Numbered from the stretch's first letter, positions 9,434 to 19,814 are shown. The stretch is 64,000 nucleotides of DNA from Bergeyella sp. (GCA_030263285.1 SZYB01000002.1:372001-436000), one strand, 5' to 3'. The notes: generated from the sequence alone by a model not told the origin. Translations and numbers: made by a program.

Positions 9434-10534
9434 ATGATAAAATTTCTAGATTTACAAAAGATTAATCTTGTTCATCAGCAAGAAATAGAAGAGAAAATTC
9501 TGCACACCTTTCGTTCGGGGTGGTATTTGTTGGGAGAAGAAGGAAAAAACTTCGAAGACAATCTGTCGGCATACACGGGCGCGAAATATGCCGTGGGGGT
9601 AGCCAGCGGTCTGGATGCGCTACGCCTTATTATCCGTGCTTATATGGAGTTGGGAATTATGCAAAAAGGAGACGAAGTTATTGTTCCCGCTAACACTTAT
9701 ATTGCTTCTGTTCTGGCCATTTCGGATAACGGATTGGTTCCGGTGTTGGTTGAACCCGACCTGGACAATTACAATATCGATGTTTCAAAAATCGAAGAAA
9801 AAATTACCCGTAAAACCAAAGCTGTTATGGTGGTGCACTTGTACGGCAGAATAGTTTTTTCGGAAGAACTGAGCAATATAGCCCAAAAATACGGGCTCAA
9901 AATTATCGAAGACAATGCTCAGGCAACTGGTGCAGAATATGACGGGGTAAAATCCGGAAATCTGGGAGATGCCGCAGGATGGAGTTTTTATCCCGGCAAA
10001 AATCTGGGTGCACTAGGGGATGCGGGTGCAGTGACAACGAGTGATAAAGACCTGGCAAAAACGATCAGGGTTTTGGCAAACTATGGATCCGATCAGAAGT
10101 ACATCAATGTTTATAAAGGTTTGAATTCCAGATTAGACGAAATTCAGGCAAGTGTCTTAAACGTGAAACTGAAATACATTGACGAAGAGAATGATAAAAG
10201 GAGAAAGATCGCCGAAAAATACGCTACACAGCTACAGAATCCCAAGATAATTCTTCCGGAATTACCAAAAAATGAAAAGGAACATGTTTGGCATCTTTTT
10301 GTAATCAGGACAAAAGAAAGGCGTTCACTTCAGAATTATCTTACGGATAAGGGAATTCAGACCTTGATTCATTATCCCGTTCCGCCGCATAAACAGAAAG
10401 CCTATAAGGAGCTGAACGGGTTAAGTTTTCCGGTCGCGGAGAAAATTCACGATGAAGTTTTGAGCCTGCCCATAAGCCCGGTAATGAATGAGGATGAGGT
10501 AACTAAAGTAATTGGATTTTTGAATGGGTTTTAA
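9434..10534 (+). CDS. dTDP-3-amino-3,6-dideoxyhexose transaminase (FdtB/QdtB-like, DegT/DnrJ/EryC1 family)
   Basis: A PLP-dependent sugar aminotransferase, 366 residues, full length. The PLP lysine lies in '[14 protein letters not shown]' (Lys about 189), and '[11 protein letters not shown]' holds the pyridine-contacting Asp. '[18 protein letters not shown]' is the usual C-terminal motif of FdtB/QdtB/DesV-type enzymes. It converts the 3-keto sugar made by the cupin isomerase into the 3-amino sugar. It belongs to the operon-like cluster 8136-10534, with gaps of six bases or fewer between genes. Confidence 0.87.
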   Translation: MIKFLDLQKINLVHQQEIEEKILHTFRSGWYLLGEEGKNFEDNLSAYTGAKYAVGVASGLDALRLIIRAYMELGIMQKGDEVIVPANTYIASVLAISDNGLVPVLVEPDLDNYNIDVSKIEEKITRKTKAVMVVHLYGRIVFSEELSNIAQKYGLKIIEDNAQATGAEYDGVKSGNLGDAAGWSFYPGKNLGALGDAGAVTTSDKDLAKTIRVLANYGSDQKYINVYKGLNSRLDEIQASVLNVKLKYIDEENDKRRKIAEKYATQLQNPKIILPELPKNEKEHVWHLFVIRTKERRSLQNYLTDKGIQTLIHYPVPPHKQKAYKELNGLSFPVAEKIHDEVLSLPISPVMNEDEVTKVIGFLNGF

Positions 10535-10556
10535 TAATTCGGACATGAGAAAAAAA

Positions 10557-10580
10557 ATCAAAAAAAAACATTTTTTTGAT
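10557..10580 (+). other. A/T hairpin downstream of aminotransferase
   Basis: ATCAAAAAAA (10557-10566) pairs with TTTTTTTGAT (10571-10580) across the loop AACA. The stem is nearly all A-T, so it is a weak terminator candidate at most. It sits between the 3-aminosugar cluster and the first glycosyltransferase. Confidence 0.3.
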
Positions 10581-10668
10581 TTGAAGGGATTTTCGGCTGT
10601 TTATCCGAGTATTTTTTCCGCCGTTGGGCTTGAAAAGAAAAATACGTTTTATCAGAATTGTAAAGAAG

Positions 10669-11616
10669 ATGAGTCTTTCTGATCCTTTAGTTTCCGTCAT
10701 CGTGCTAACTTATAATTCGCAAGATTATGTGATAGAGACTTTAGAAAGCATTAAAAGTCAAACGTACAACAATGTTGAGTTAATCATCTCCGATGATGGT
10801 TCCGGAGATAAAACAGTTTCGGTATGCCGGGATTGGCTTTGCGAGAACAAACACAGATTTGCTGATTACAAAGTAATCACCGTAGAGAACAATTCGGGAA
10901 TACCGGCGAATTGTAACAGAGGGATAGAGGTGGCAAATGGAACATGGATAAAAATAATAGCGGGGGATGATTTGCTCACGCCCGATTGTATTTACCGGAA
11001 CCTGAAATATTCGACTTCCGATATGACCCGGAAGATCGTAATATCAGAAATGTATGCTTTTCAAGACGGTACAAAACCCATGAGGATTGTAGCACATAGA
11101 AAACCGTCGGGAGATGTGTTCTCGACTCATAACACCCCCGATGATCAGAATAAATATTTGGTGAAGACTATGTATTTTGGTAATAGTCCTTCCTTATTTT
11201 ACAGTAAAGAGGTATTTGATAAGGTAAAATTTGACGAATCTATACCGTTGATGGAAGATTACCCCTTTGCGGTATTATCTACTGCAGCAGGATTTAAGTT
11301 TAATTATTTGCCTGCAGTGACGGTCTTTTACAGAGTTCGCGAAGGTTCTGGTTATTTTAAAAATGACAATCAGATTTTTGGAAATTTTTATAAAACAAAG
11401 TTTCAGTTTGATAAAAAATACCGTCATTCGGATCTGGATTTCATTAGGCTGAATGACGAGATTTTTCGTTATAAGCTCAAGTTATTTTTTGATAAAAATG
11501 ACTGGAACAAAAATAAACCGATCTACAGAATTGTTTTCAAAGCACTAAATGCGCTGAATCCTTTTCGTTATCTACATTACCTGAAAAGGAAAATGGCTCA
11601 ATTACTAAAGAGATAA
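10669..11616 (+). CDS. Family 2 glycosyltransferase
   Basis: A GT-A fold GT2 enzyme of about 315 residues. The N-terminal 'VSVIVLTYNSQDYVIETLESI' type segment, 'ISDDGSGD' and the DxD-equivalent 'IAGDDLL' are visible within the first 110 residues. The later 'MEDYPFAV' is the usual second conserved acidic region. It should transfer one sugar of the repeat unit on the cytoplasmic face; donor and acceptor cannot be read. The ATG at 10669 is preferred over an in-frame TTG at 10624, because similarity starts right after it. Confidence 0.85.
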   Translation: MSLSDPLVSVIVLTYNSQDYVIETLESIKSQTYNNVELIISDDGSGDKTVSVCRDWLCENKHRFADYKVITVENNSGIPANCNRGIEVANGTWIKIIAGDDLLTPDCIYRNLKYSTSDMTRKIVISEMYAFQDGTKPMRIVAHRKPSGDVFSTHNTPDDQNKYLVKTMYFGNSPSLFYSKEVFDKVKFDESIPLMEDYPFAVLSTAAGFKFNYLPAVTVFYRVREGSGYFKNDNQIFGNFYKTKFQFDKKYRHSDLDFIRLNDEIFRYKLKLFFDKNDWNKNKPIYRIVFKALNALNPFRYLHYLKRKMAQLLKR

Positions 11617-11724
11617 CGTGTACCCAAAAACATAACGTGCCAAATGACAAGATAAACATACAGGCACGCGTTTTACTTGCTGTTCTCATAAACCATAGTG
11701 CCAATTTTTTTGTAGTTTTGTTAC

Positions 11725-13242
11725 GTGTATAGGAGGACTACATTTTTTTTCTTACTGAAAATTATAAAATTTCCCTTATCTATTATTTACCTTTCATTAA
11801 TTGTTAAAAATTTTGGTGTAGGACTTGATATGGATGCTTGGTTGGTTTCCTTATCGGTTACTACAATAATAGGATTAGCGGTTTGGGGATCAATGAATGA
11901 AGTATTTCGTTCTAGGTTTATAATTCTGAAAGAAAACACGGGAGCTGAAAAGGCCTTGCAGTATTCTCAATCTCTTATTTACTATGTCATTTTTTTTTCC
12001 TTTGTTCTGGTAATTCTTATAGAAATTTTTCCGTCATTCGTTGTTTCTGCTATGGCTCCAGATTTCAAGCCTAAAGATCAAGAATTTCTTGTTGGGATTC
12101 TCAGATTAGTTGCACCATGGCTAATATTCAATCAATTATCATTAATTCTCACCTCTATTCTGAATGCCTATGAGGTATTTTATGTTCCCGAATTTGCTTC
12201 GTTTTTCACTCAAGTTGTGAATATTATTATTATTTACTTTCTAGCAGGTAAATTTGGAATAAACTGCTTGGTTATTTCATTGTATGTTAGTGTTATTCTT
12301 CTTTCTTCACTTCTTTTGTATAGAATTAAAAAGCTAAAATTAAGACTATTTTCTCCCAAAGTACCTAGTTTCAAAGGATTTAAGTTTTTTTTTATTGCAT
12401 CAATACCGTTTTTTATTCCTTATTTTATGGGACAGGCTAACGGATGGGCTGAAAAGAGTTTGGCAACGGGTTTGGGAATTGGTTCTGTTTCCATTTTAGA
12501 TTTATCAAAAAAACTTCCTGACGTTTTCAATGGAATTTTGATATCTGTAACGTTGACAATTCTTACTCCAATTCTTACTAAGGCGTTTGCCAACAACGAA
12601 AAAAAAATTTACGAAACGGAGTTTACAAAGTCTTATCAGTTAAGTTTATTTTCTTTGACTGTTTTTATTGTTTTTTTTATTAATGCAAGTAATCCCTTAC
12701 TTCATTTACTATACGGGAGAGGTCCGATATCTGAGAAAGATATGTTGGAGGTTATTCGGTTAAGTAAATTTTATTCTATCACTGTTTTCTCAATTTTTTC
12801 TTACATCATATTCGGTGTCTGTATGTTATCCATTAACATGGGGAAGTTATATGCTCTTTACGGTGCAAGTGCTCAAGTGATGTCATTATTAACAAATTAT
12901 TTTTTTATAAAATTTTGGGGGCTATATGTTTTTCCGGTGTCTTGTTGTATTTCTCATTTAACCTTTGCGTTTTTTATGTTTTTAAAATATCCCTTTGGTA
13001 AAAAAAAGATTTTACTAGTTACTATTCAATATTATATTTTGGTTTTTCTATCTGTGGTGTTAGGAATTTTCTTGTTCAAATTATTTTCTTTTGAAGGTCA
13101 AAATGTGTTTTTGATGCACGTTATCAATATAATTATATCTTTTGTCATAAGTATTGTGTTAACTTCTTTTCTTGGAAAAGTTTTTAAGATCCCTGAAGTT
13201 TCCATACTTTACAACTACGCAGTAAATAAAATTTTTGGATGA
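11725..13242 (+). CDS. Wzx-type flippase (MviN/MurJ-like, MOP superfamily)
   Basis: A 505-residue integral membrane protein with about 12-14 hydrophobic helices and the MOP-superfamily layout closer to MurJ/MviN than to RfbX ('GLDMDAWLVSLSVT' near the N-terminus; 'IPYFMGQANGWAEKSLAT' in the middle). In this context it most likely flips the lipid-linked repeat unit. The GTG at 11725 keeps the whole first helix and is taken as the start, but no convincing ribosome site decides it. The following gene overlaps by four bases. From here to about 19.9 kb the DNA is visibly AT-richer than the flanks, as is usual for the serotype-specific core of such loci. Confidence 0.8.
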   Translation: MYRRTTFFFLLKIIKFPLSIIYLSLIVKNFGVGLDMDAWLVSLSVTTIIGLAVWGSMNEVFRSRFIILKENTGAEKALQYSQSLIYYVIFFSFVLVILIEIFPSFVVSAMAPDFKPKDQEFLVGILRLVAPWLIFNQLSLILTSILNAYEVFYVPEFASFFTQVVNIIIIYFLAGKFGINCLVISLYVSVILLSSLLLYRIKKLKLRLFSPKVPSFKGFKFFFIASIPFFIPYFMGQANGWAEKSLATGLGIGSVSILDLSKKLPDVFNGILISVTLTILTPILTKAFANNEKKIYETEFTKSYQLSLFSLTVFIVFFINASNPLLHLLYGRGPISEKDMLEVIRLSKFYSITVFSIFSYIIFGVCMLSINMGKLYALYGASAQVMSLLTNYFFIKFWGLYVFPVSCCISHLTFAFFMFLKYPFGKKKILLVTIQYYILVFLSVVLGIFLFKLFSFEGQNVFLMHVINIIISFVISIVLTSFLGKVFKIPEVSILYNYAVNKIFG

Positions 13243-14348
13243 AAAAAATGATTTGCCTATTTCCAATAGGTGAGAATGTTCACTTGGTTAAAGACGTTGG
13301 GATGATACCGTATATGCTCCAGAAAGAGGGATATTATAAGTCTACCATTGCATTTTACGAAGACAAAGAAAAATTGCCCTACTTGAGTGATGAAGTTGCC
13401 GGTCTGTCTTACAAAAAAATATCTAAGATATTCAGATATGAAATTTTAAATGTTTTTGTCTTTCTTTTGAAAAACCTTAACTCTTATGATGTGGTTATGA
13501 TGTTTCATCCTAGCGGGAAAAAAGTTATACTTGCCTATTTTATAAAACTCATAAGTTTTAATAAGGTTAAATTCTACTTTAAAATGGACGTTAATGATTC
13601 GGTGATTGAAATAATTAGGAGAAGCAACAGAAAAATTTTCAGTCCGTTTTCTAATAGATTAAAGAAGTGGTTTTTTGCTAAAGTGGATTTATTTACTGTA
13701 GAGTCCAGAGAGCTTAATGATTTTTTCAACAATGAATCCTATATAAAAACAAAATATTTGCCTAACGGGTTTTTAACAGAAAAAAGTGACAGACAGGACA
13801 ATATTAAAAAAGAAAATATATTTTTGGTCGTGGGGAGACTAGGTGCATATCAAAAAAATCATGAACTTTTTTTATCTGTATTGTCTAAAATAGATCTGAA
13901 GGATTGGAGTGTTTCTTTTGTCGGACCCATTGAAGACGGTTTTCATTCAGAGATAGACCGTTTTTACAGAGATTGCCCAGATAAAAAAAACAAGGTCATT
14001 TTTACGGGAAATATTTCAGATAGAGATAGACTTAATCTAGAATATGCAAAATCAAAAGTTTTTGTACTCACTTCCAGATGGGAGGGCTTTTCTCTTTCTT
14101 TAGTTGAAGCGATTGGTAATGGATGTGCAATAGTGTCTACGGATATGTCTTCTTCAAGGGACATGACCAATTGTGGAGAGTTTGGCAGATTGTTTTCAAG
14201 CAATGACGGAGAACAGTTAGCTTCTATTTTGAATGGTATAATAAATGGGAGCATCATTTTTCCTGATGAGGAAGAAATTAAAAAATTTGCAAAAAAACAC
14301 TTCGGTTGGAAGGGTATTGCAAAAAAACTGAATGGATATCTAAACTAA
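13239..14348 (+). CDS. GT4-family glycosyltransferase
   Basis: A 369-residue GT-B enzyme of the glycosyl transferases group 1 family. The C-terminal half has 'FLVVGRLGAYQKNHELFL' (donor-binding strand) and the EX7E-type motif 'RWEGFSLSLVEAIGNG' near residues 282-297. The N-terminal acceptor domain is divergent. It overlaps the flippase gene by ATGA. The sugar specificity is unknown. Confidence 0.85.
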   Translation: MKKMICLFPIGENVHLVKDVGMIPYMLQKEGYYKSTIAFYEDKEKLPYLSDEVAGLSYKKISKIFRYEILNVFVFLLKNLNSYDVVMMFHPSGKKVILAYFIKLISFNKVKFYFKMDVNDSVIEIIRRSNRKIFSPFSNRLKKWFFAKVDLFTVESRELNDFFNNESYIKTKYLPNGFLTEKSDRQDNIKKENIFLVVGRLGAYQKNHELFLSVLSKIDLKDWSVSFVGPIEDGFHSEIDRFYRDCPDKKNKVIFTGNISDRDRLNLEYAKSKVFVLTSRWEGFSLSLVEAIGNGCAIVSTDMSSSRDMTNCGEFGRLFSSNDGEQLASILNGIINGSIIFPDEEEIKKFAKKHFGWKGIAKKLNGYLN

Positions 14349-14367
14349 CAATACCCTTCTTCTTCTT

Positions 14368-15231
14368 ATGGACGTTTCTATAATTATAGTTAATTACAAT
14401 ACAAAGGAACTTACGGTTAATTGTATTAATAGCATTTATGAATATACCAAAAATATAGATTTTGAAGTCATTGTTGTAGATAACGCTTCATCAGATGGAT
14501 CTAAAGAATGTTTTGGCGCTTTTCCGGGTATCGTGTATATATATTCACATGAGAACTTAGGATTTGGAAAAGCGAATAATTTAGGTGTTCAGGTTTCAAG
14601 AGGTAAATATTTGTTTTTTTTGAATTCCGATACGCTGCTCATAAGCAATACAGTAAAAATTTTGTGTGATACTTATAAGAGAATACCTAATGCTGGGTGT
14701 TTGGGTGTCAGGTTGATAGATGGGGATCAAAATTATATTCACTCCTCAGAGAGTTTTCCTCTTTTCAAAAGGCAGCTAATCGATTTATTTAAAATTTCAA
14801 AAAAGGACAGCTATCTCAGAAAGGAATTAAGTAGATACACAGGGGGTACAATAGAGGTAGATTACGTTACTGGAGCGGATTTGTTTGTTGATAAAAGTTT
14901 ATTTATAGAATTTGGAATGTTTGATGGGGACTTCTTCATGTATTATGAGGATACCTACCTTAATTATATTTTTAAAAAAAAAGGACGTAAAAACTTCATT
15001 ATTTGCTCGGAAAAGATAATACATCTGGAGGGAATGAGTAGCAAGAAAATGTCTTTAGATAAAAGAGAGATGATATTAACCAGTCGGTTAGTTTTTAATA
15101 AAAAAGTATTGGCAAACAGTAGATTTTTAGTGATATATATACTTTTATTATTGAAAGAAATATTCTACATCACTGTCAATGAAAGAAATCAAAGAGGTTT
15201 AAATTATTTAAAGAAAATATTTTTTAAGTGA
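14368..15231 (+). CDS. Family 2 glycosyltransferase (rhamnosyltransferase-like, WbbL type)
   Basis: A 287-residue GT2 protein. It begins 'MDVSIIIVNYNTKELTVNCI', contains 'VVDNASSDGS' and 'FLNSDTLL' (metal-binding acidic motif) and later 'VTGADLFV' and 'FDGDFFMYYED', the layout of the WbbL/RfbF-like subgroup often annotated as rhamnosyltransferases. A C-terminal hydrophobic stretch could associate with the membrane. Rhamnose specificity is not proven, and no rmlD is present in this window. Confidence 0.82.
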   Translation: MDVSIIIVNYNTKELTVNCINSIYEYTKNIDFEVIVVDNASSDGSKECFGAFPGIVYIYSHENLGFGKANNLGVQVSRGKYLFFLNSDTLLISNTVKILCDTYKRIPNAGCLGVRLIDGDQNYIHSSESFPLFKRQLIDLFKISKKDSYLRKELSRYTGGTIEVDYVTGADLFVDKSLFIEFGMFDGDFFMYYEDTYLNYIFKKKGRKNFIICSEKIIHLEGMSSKKMSLDKREMILTSRLVFNKKVLANSRFLVIYILLLLKEIFYITVNERNQRGLNYLKKIFFK

Positions 15232-15237
15232 TACTTC

Positions 15238-16395
15238 ATGAATGCAAAAAAAATTGTATACATAGACACTGTCTCTACTGATGCTTTTCATGAAATGTTT
15301 AATGCCACTTTCTTGTATGTATTGTTAAATAACACAGAAGGTCCGCTAATTTATATTGCAGATAAGACGGTAATTGAATCGCTAACAAAAACACTAGCCG
15401 ATGATAAAAAATTTATCCAACTATTGGATCGTATTCGTTTTCAACATTTGAATTTATTGAAAGGAAACCGGTTTTATCATATTTTTCTCAGATTTTTTTT
15501 TGGGGCTGTCCTCAATATTTTTTATCTGGTAAAGCACCGCTCTAAAATTGTTTTTTTTTCCCAACTCAATCCCGTTTCTGCTTTTTTCATTCGCTCAATA
15601 CTGTACATGCAAAAGACCAGAGTGTACATTGTCTGTCATGGAGAGTTAAGTTTTTGCGAGGTAAAATCAAACTGGAAACAACCTGTTTTTTGGTATGGGT
15701 TATTTTTAAAGCCGTTTTTAAATTCGTCACTGCCGGGTGGTTTAAAGCTAATAGTCCTTGGTGAATCCATCTTAAGAAATATAAAAATATCCTTTCCGAG
15801 AGTCCATAAACAATGCATTGTCATGAATCACCCTTTTATTTTCAGTAAAAAAACGAATACAAATATTCGGATAAATCATTCTGAAAAATTGAATTTCGGG
15901 TGGGTGGGTGTAGTTACTTTGTCAAAAGGATTTGACAGGTTTTGTGCTCTTTCTTCGTATTTTTCTGAAAAAGGTGAAGACAGGTTTGTCTCGGTGGTGG
16001 TCGGCAGACACGGACTGGATCCGGAGAATTATCCCAAGGTAAATTTTGTGGCAAAAAAAAATACTTATTTATCTAGAAAAGAATTCAATGAAGGGGTTGA
16101 AAAATTAGATTTTATATTATTTTTTTATGATAATGAACAGTACAGACTAACTGCAAGCGGTGCTATTTTTGATGCGATAGAGCACGAGAAAGTTATTATT
16201 GCTATTCGCAATGATTATTTTGAGGAGATTTTCCAAAAATGTGGAGACTTGGGGTTTTTATGTAAAGACGATACCGAAGTTTTTGAGATTGTAAACAAGA
16301 TATTGGGGAATGAATTAGATTATTCACACGTATACGAGAATATTAGAAGAGCAAAAGAGATATACGACTATAGAAATCAAATAATTTTATTGTAG
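15238..16395 (+). CDS. Putative glycosyltransferase (GT-B-like)
   Basis: A 385-residue protein without a family that is certain from sequence alone. The N-terminal half has hydrophobic strands and basic patches. The C-terminal half has a glycine-containing 'NFGWVGVVTLSKGFDRFCAL' strand followed by 'LDFILFFYDNEQYRLTASGAIFDAI', resembling the nucleotide-sugar-binding half of GT-B enzymes, with 'GAIFDAIEHEK' in the place of the usual E-x7-E region. The position between a glycosyltransferase and the polymerase supports a transferase role. It abuts the next gene exactly. Confidence 0.6.
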   Translation: MNAKKIVYIDTVSTDAFHEMFNATFLYVLLNNTEGPLIYIADKTVIESLTKTLADDKKFIQLLDRIRFQHLNLLKGNRFYHIFLRFFFGAVLNIFYLVKHRSKIVFFSQLNPVSAFFIRSILYMQKTRVYIVCHGELSFCEVKSNWKQPVFWYGLFLKPFLNSSLPGGLKLIVLGESILRNIKISFPRVHKQCIVMNHPFIFSKKTNTNIRINHSEKLNFGWVGVVTLSKGFDRFCALSSYFSEKGEDRFVSVVVGRHGLDPENYPKVNFVAKKNTYLSRKEFNEGVEKLDFILFFYDNEQYRLTASGAIFDAIEHEKVIIAIRNDYFEEIFQKCGDLGFLCKDDTEVFEIVNKILGNELDYSHVYENIRRAKEIYDYRNQIILL

Positions 16396-17469
16396 ATGTA
16401 TTTATATATTATATATTTCATCTTTTCTTTTCTTTCTTTTTTGGAGATAGGGGGAGGGAGGAAGATTACCAGAAAATTGTTCTTTTTGTCTCTATTTCTA
16501 TTGTTTCTTTTATCCTGTTTACGCTGGGACAGAGGGACAGATTGGGAAGCATATCTGGATATTTTCAACGGAATTGAAAATGTCTTCTATTTAAAGACTT
16601 ATGAACCCGGTTTTTATTTTCTCAACTATTTTGTAAGAGAATTTACAAACAACTACACGTGGATGCTTGCAGCGCAATCTGTCATTATTTACAGCCTCAG
16701 TTATTACATTATCAAAAAATACTCATGGTCCGGTTTTATTTCATTAACCGTCTGGTTTGGATTTTTAATAGGTTCTGTTTTTTTTGTAAGGTTTCATGTC
16801 GCTTTGACGTTTATCTTTTTTTCTATTATCTACATCAGAGATAGAAAATTTTGGAAATTTTTACTTTGTGTAGTACTGGCAAGTTTATTTCATAGGACAT
16901 CAATTTTGTTTATACCAGCGTATTTTGTTTATAATAAAAATTTTTCAAGAAAATTTTTCATGATAGCAATCATTTTTTCATTTCTATTAGGTACAGTCTT
17001 TAAAAATGGTCTTATATACTTATCAGAGTTATCATTTGGCATGTTTTCAGAAAAGGCCATTGCATATTTAACAGGTGATGATAAAGAATTACTTGGAGAC
17101 AGGTCTGCAGTGGGAATTATGATTGTAGGATTTTCTTATAGAATACTCTTGATGGGTTTAATTTTGGCATTTTACTATCAATTGTACAAAAATGATGTTT
17201 TTTTTAGAGGGTTAATTAATATTTATCTGATAGGTATTTGTTTGTTCATCATAGTGACACCGGTATCGGTTCCTATGGCAAGGATGTCCATTTTCTACGA
17301 GTATTTTCAGATATTGTTTGTCCCTTATCTGGTTTTGTGGAAAAAAATATCACGGTTAAAAGGGCTCATTCTATTTTTTGTAGTTCTGTTTTATTTTGCC
17401 AGACTGGTTAACAATATTGCAGCGTACGAAGATAGATTTATTCCATATAAATCCATTATAACATTATAG
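16396..17469 (+). CDS. EpsG/Wzy-like O-antigen polymerase
   Basis: A 357-residue membrane protein with about ten predicted helices. The family hallmarks of EpsG-type polymerases are visible: 'LRWDRGTDWEAYLDIF' after the second helix, 'YEPGFYFLNYF', and 'LASLFHRTSILFIPAYFVY' in the middle. It should link repeat units in the periplasm. The start directly follows the stop of the upstream gene. It is the last gene before a 590-base gap, which may mark a boundary between two exchangeable blocks. Confidence 0.82.
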   Translation: MYLYIIYFIFSFLSFLEIGGGRKITRKLFFLSLFLLFLLSCLRWDRGTDWEAYLDIFNGIENVFYLKTYEPGFYFLNYFVREFTNNYTWMLAAQSVIIYSLSYYIIKKYSWSGFISLTVWFGFLIGSVFFVRFHVALTFIFFSIIYIRDRKFWKFLLCVVLASLFHRTSILFIPAYFVYNKNFSRKFFMIAIIFSFLLGTVFKNGLIYLSELSFGMFSEKAIAYLTGDDKELLGDRSAVGIMIVGFSYRILLMGLILAFYYQLYKNDVFFRGLINIYLIGICLFIIVTPVSVPMARMSIFYEYFQILFVPYLVLWKKISRLKGLILFFVVLFYFARLVNNIAAYEDRFIPYKSIITL

Positions 17470-18062
17470 ATGACGTATGAAAAAAAGATAAAGATTAATT
17501 AGCATTCACGATATGTAGATATATGGTTTGTGACTGTACTACATAAATTACTATATAACATATAATTACACGTGCGGCTCGGTGTGTGATCACAGTATGG
17601 GGAAGCACCGGATTTTTCCCCCAGTTTGGGATTTTGTCCTATCTTATACTTGTATTCTTTGCATATATTTAGATTTATTCTGGTAGTGTTTTTTCACATT
17701 GTTGCTGTATAAATATTACTACGGTTGGTTCAATCGTAACGATAATTTTTACAAAGACCAACTTTTTATCCCTGTCGGTTATGAGTTACCAGGTGTTCAT
17801 GGTTCTGATTAGGTTGGCTTTTTCGCTTTTTGGGATCACTTTGATGCTATCCGTTTATCAAAAATACAAATCCCCGGGATTTTCATCTAAATATTTGATA
17901 GCATGAATTGTTGGCTTTAGAGATGGTCTCAATCTTTATCATCAAGCTTAGGGAGGGGGGATTGATGCTTTTTTGTATGAAATGCTGGGCAATTTAAAAA
18001 GAGTTTTTTAATATAAAAAAAGTATAATTTTATTAAAATCAATATCGGTTAAAGTTTGAATA
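17470..18062 (+). pseudogene. Gap with possible remnants of a membrane-protein gene
   Basis: No intact gene lies in these 593 bases. Two short reading segments on the plus strand have membrane-protein character in different frames: 17597-17686 (about 29 residues, 'RIFPPVWDFVLSYTCILCIY') and 17673-17906 (about 77 residues including 'VLIRLAFSLFGITLMLSVYQ'), followed by 'MVSIFIIKL' in a third frame near 17.92 kb. Hydrophobic pieces in shifting frames fit a decayed integral membrane protein, perhaps an O-acyltransferase. The family is not certain. Confidence 0.35.
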
Positions 18063-18839
18063 ATGAAAATTTCTGTCATAATTCCGATGTTCAACGCAGA
18101 AAATACCATTGTTGAGGCGTTAGACTCTGTTGTCAATCAATCGTTCGATGGATTTTATGATGTTTGGATCATTGATGATGGATCTTCGGACAATTCGGTA
18201 AGCGTTGTTCATGATTATATTTCAAAATTCAACGATCAAAATTTTAAGTTCACACTTCTGTCTCAAAAAAACCAAGGGGTGGCAAAAGCGAGAAATATGG
18301 CATTGATGAGGGCTACAGGTGATTGGGTTGCTTTTTTGGATGCAGACGATGCATGGCATCCGCGGAAAATAGAAATTATGTCTTCTTTTTTTTCGGATAC
18401 ATATTCGGTAATTGGTCACAGCAGTGCTTTGAAGAAAGCAGCCGTTATTATTCCGTCAGTAGATCAAATCAAAATCAAAGAGATCTCTTATGTCTCCGTT
18501 TTATTGAAAAATTGTTTTGTAACCCCCGGTGTGGTAATTAAAAATGAAAAAAAATTATTTAATGAAAAGATGCGTTTTACAGAAGATCACGAGTTTTGGT
18601 TAAGATTACTCCACAGAAAAAAGGGATTGTTTGTCAATGTGCCACTGGTGCATTTGAACCGTCCCGTTTTATCAAAAGGAGGGCTAAGTTCAAGTATATG
18701 GAAAATGAGAAAGGGAGAGATCTTTATGTACTCAAATATTTATAGATACAATAAAAAAGCTATTTTTTTTGTTCCATTTCTTGTCTTATTTTCACTGCTA
18801 AAGTGTGTCAAGTTATATTTTTTTAATCAAGCCAGGTAA
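18063..18839 (+). CDS. Family 2 glycosyltransferase
   Basis: A 258-residue compact GT2 enzyme. It starts 'MKISVIIPMFNAENTIVEAL', has 'IIDDGSSDNS' and the DxD motif 'FLDADDAWHP' near residue 95, and 'FTEDHEFWLRLL' as the second acidic region. A hydrophobic C-terminus follows. It starts the second transferase group after the non-coding gap. Donor and acceptor are unknown. Confidence 0.85.
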   Translation: MKISVIIPMFNAENTIVEALDSVVNQSFDGFYDVWIIDDGSSDNSVSVVHDYISKFNDQNFKFTLLSQKNQGVAKARNMALMRATGDWVAFLDADDAWHPRKIEIMSSFFSDTYSVIGHSSALKKAAVIIPSVDQIKIKEISYVSVLLKNCFVTPGVVIKNEKKLFNEKMRFTEDHEFWLRLLHRKKGLFVNVPLVHLNRPVLSKGGLSSSIWKMRKGEIFMYSNIYRYNKKAIFFVPFLVLFSLLKCVKLYFFNQAR

Positions 18840-18908
18840 GTAAGCTAGTTGTGGTTCTACATAATTACTTGGCTGGAAAATTGTAATTTCGGTGTCATAA
18901 TTTATGTC

Positions 18909-19814
18909 ATGGGCAATAAGGTTAAAGTTCTGCTAGCAGCGTATAATGGAGAAAGATTTATTAAAGACCAAATTAAGTCTATAATAAATCAAGAAGACGT
19001 GGAAGTAAGCGTTACATTATCTGATGATTCTAGTGACGATTCTACTTTAGAAATAGTGAAAAAATATTTTGAAAATGTTGATGTTGTAGTTAATTCCCCC
19101 AGGAAAGGTTCTGCTGCAAAAAACTTCTTGGCGCAAATTCTTTCTACTTGTGATTCGGATAGGTTTGATTATTTTTCTTTTTCAGATCAAGATGATATTT
19201 GGGAGTCAAAAAAGTTGCACAGGGCGATTGAGTGTATAAAAGAAAATAAAGCGGCATTGTATGCTTCTAATCTCACCCTTTGGAATATGGAAACAAATTC
19301 CTATTCGCTTCTCAAAAAAGATTATAAACAAAAGAAGTATGATTATCTTTTCGAGGGAGGGAGTGCGGGGTGTACCTATGTAATGACCTCAGATTTTTTT
19401 AACATTTTAAAAGAAAGGGTGGGTAGGCTGGATTTTTATAGTTGGAAGGACTTGTCTCATGATTGGCTCGTCTATTTTATTGCTAGAAGCATGGGATATA
19501 AAGTCTTTATTGATTCAAAATCATACATAAAGTACAGAATTCATGGGAGCAATGTTCATGGGCATCTCAACTCGTCTTCATGGAGAGCTTTTAAGGAAAA
19601 AACTCAACGGGTACTGGGCGGATACTATCAAGAGCATGCAAAAAATTACGTTAAGTTGTTAGAGAACAAATCTCCGGAAGCGAGGATTTACAAATCATTT
19701 TTGGGAAATTATTTTGAAAGAAATTTTACAATACTGAGATATAATACTCAGCTCATGCGGAGCAATAAAAAATTTCTAGTTTTTGCTTTGCTTAACCTTA
19801 TTAAAGTAAGATGA
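18909..19814 (+). CDS. Family 2 glycosyltransferase
   Basis: About 301 residues from the ATG at 18909, chosen because GT2 similarity ('VKVLLAAYNGERFIKDQI') begins five residues later; an in-frame GTG at 18849 would add 20 unrelated residues. 'LSDDSSDDST' and 'FSDQDDIWES' are the nucleotide- and metal-binding motifs. 'DLSHDWLVYFIA' and 'KYRIHGSNVHG' match the subgroup of rhamnosyltransferase-annotated GT2 proteins. Substrate specificity is not readable. Confidence 0.83.
   Translation: MGNKVKVLLAAYNGERFIKDQIKSIINQEDVEVSVTLSDDSSDDSTLEIVKKYFENVDVVVNSPRKGSAAKNFLAQILSTCDSDRFDYFSFSDQDDIWESKKLHRAIECIKENKAALYASNLTLWNMETNSYSLLKKDYKQKKYDYLFEGGSAGCTYVMTSDFFNILKERVGRLDFYSWKDLSHDWLVYFIARSMGYKVFIDSKSYIKYRIHGSNVHGHLNSSSWRAFKEKTQRVLGGYYQEHAKNYVKLLENKSPEARIYKSFLGNYFERNFTILRYNTQLMRSNKKFLVFALLNLIKVR

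Noticed and set aside
10545-10682. A 45-codon plus-strand frame (start 'MRKKIKKKHFFDLKG') before the first glycosyltransferase.
   Set aside because: It overlaps the glycosyltransferase start and crosses a poly-A/poly-T hairpin; no family resemblance.
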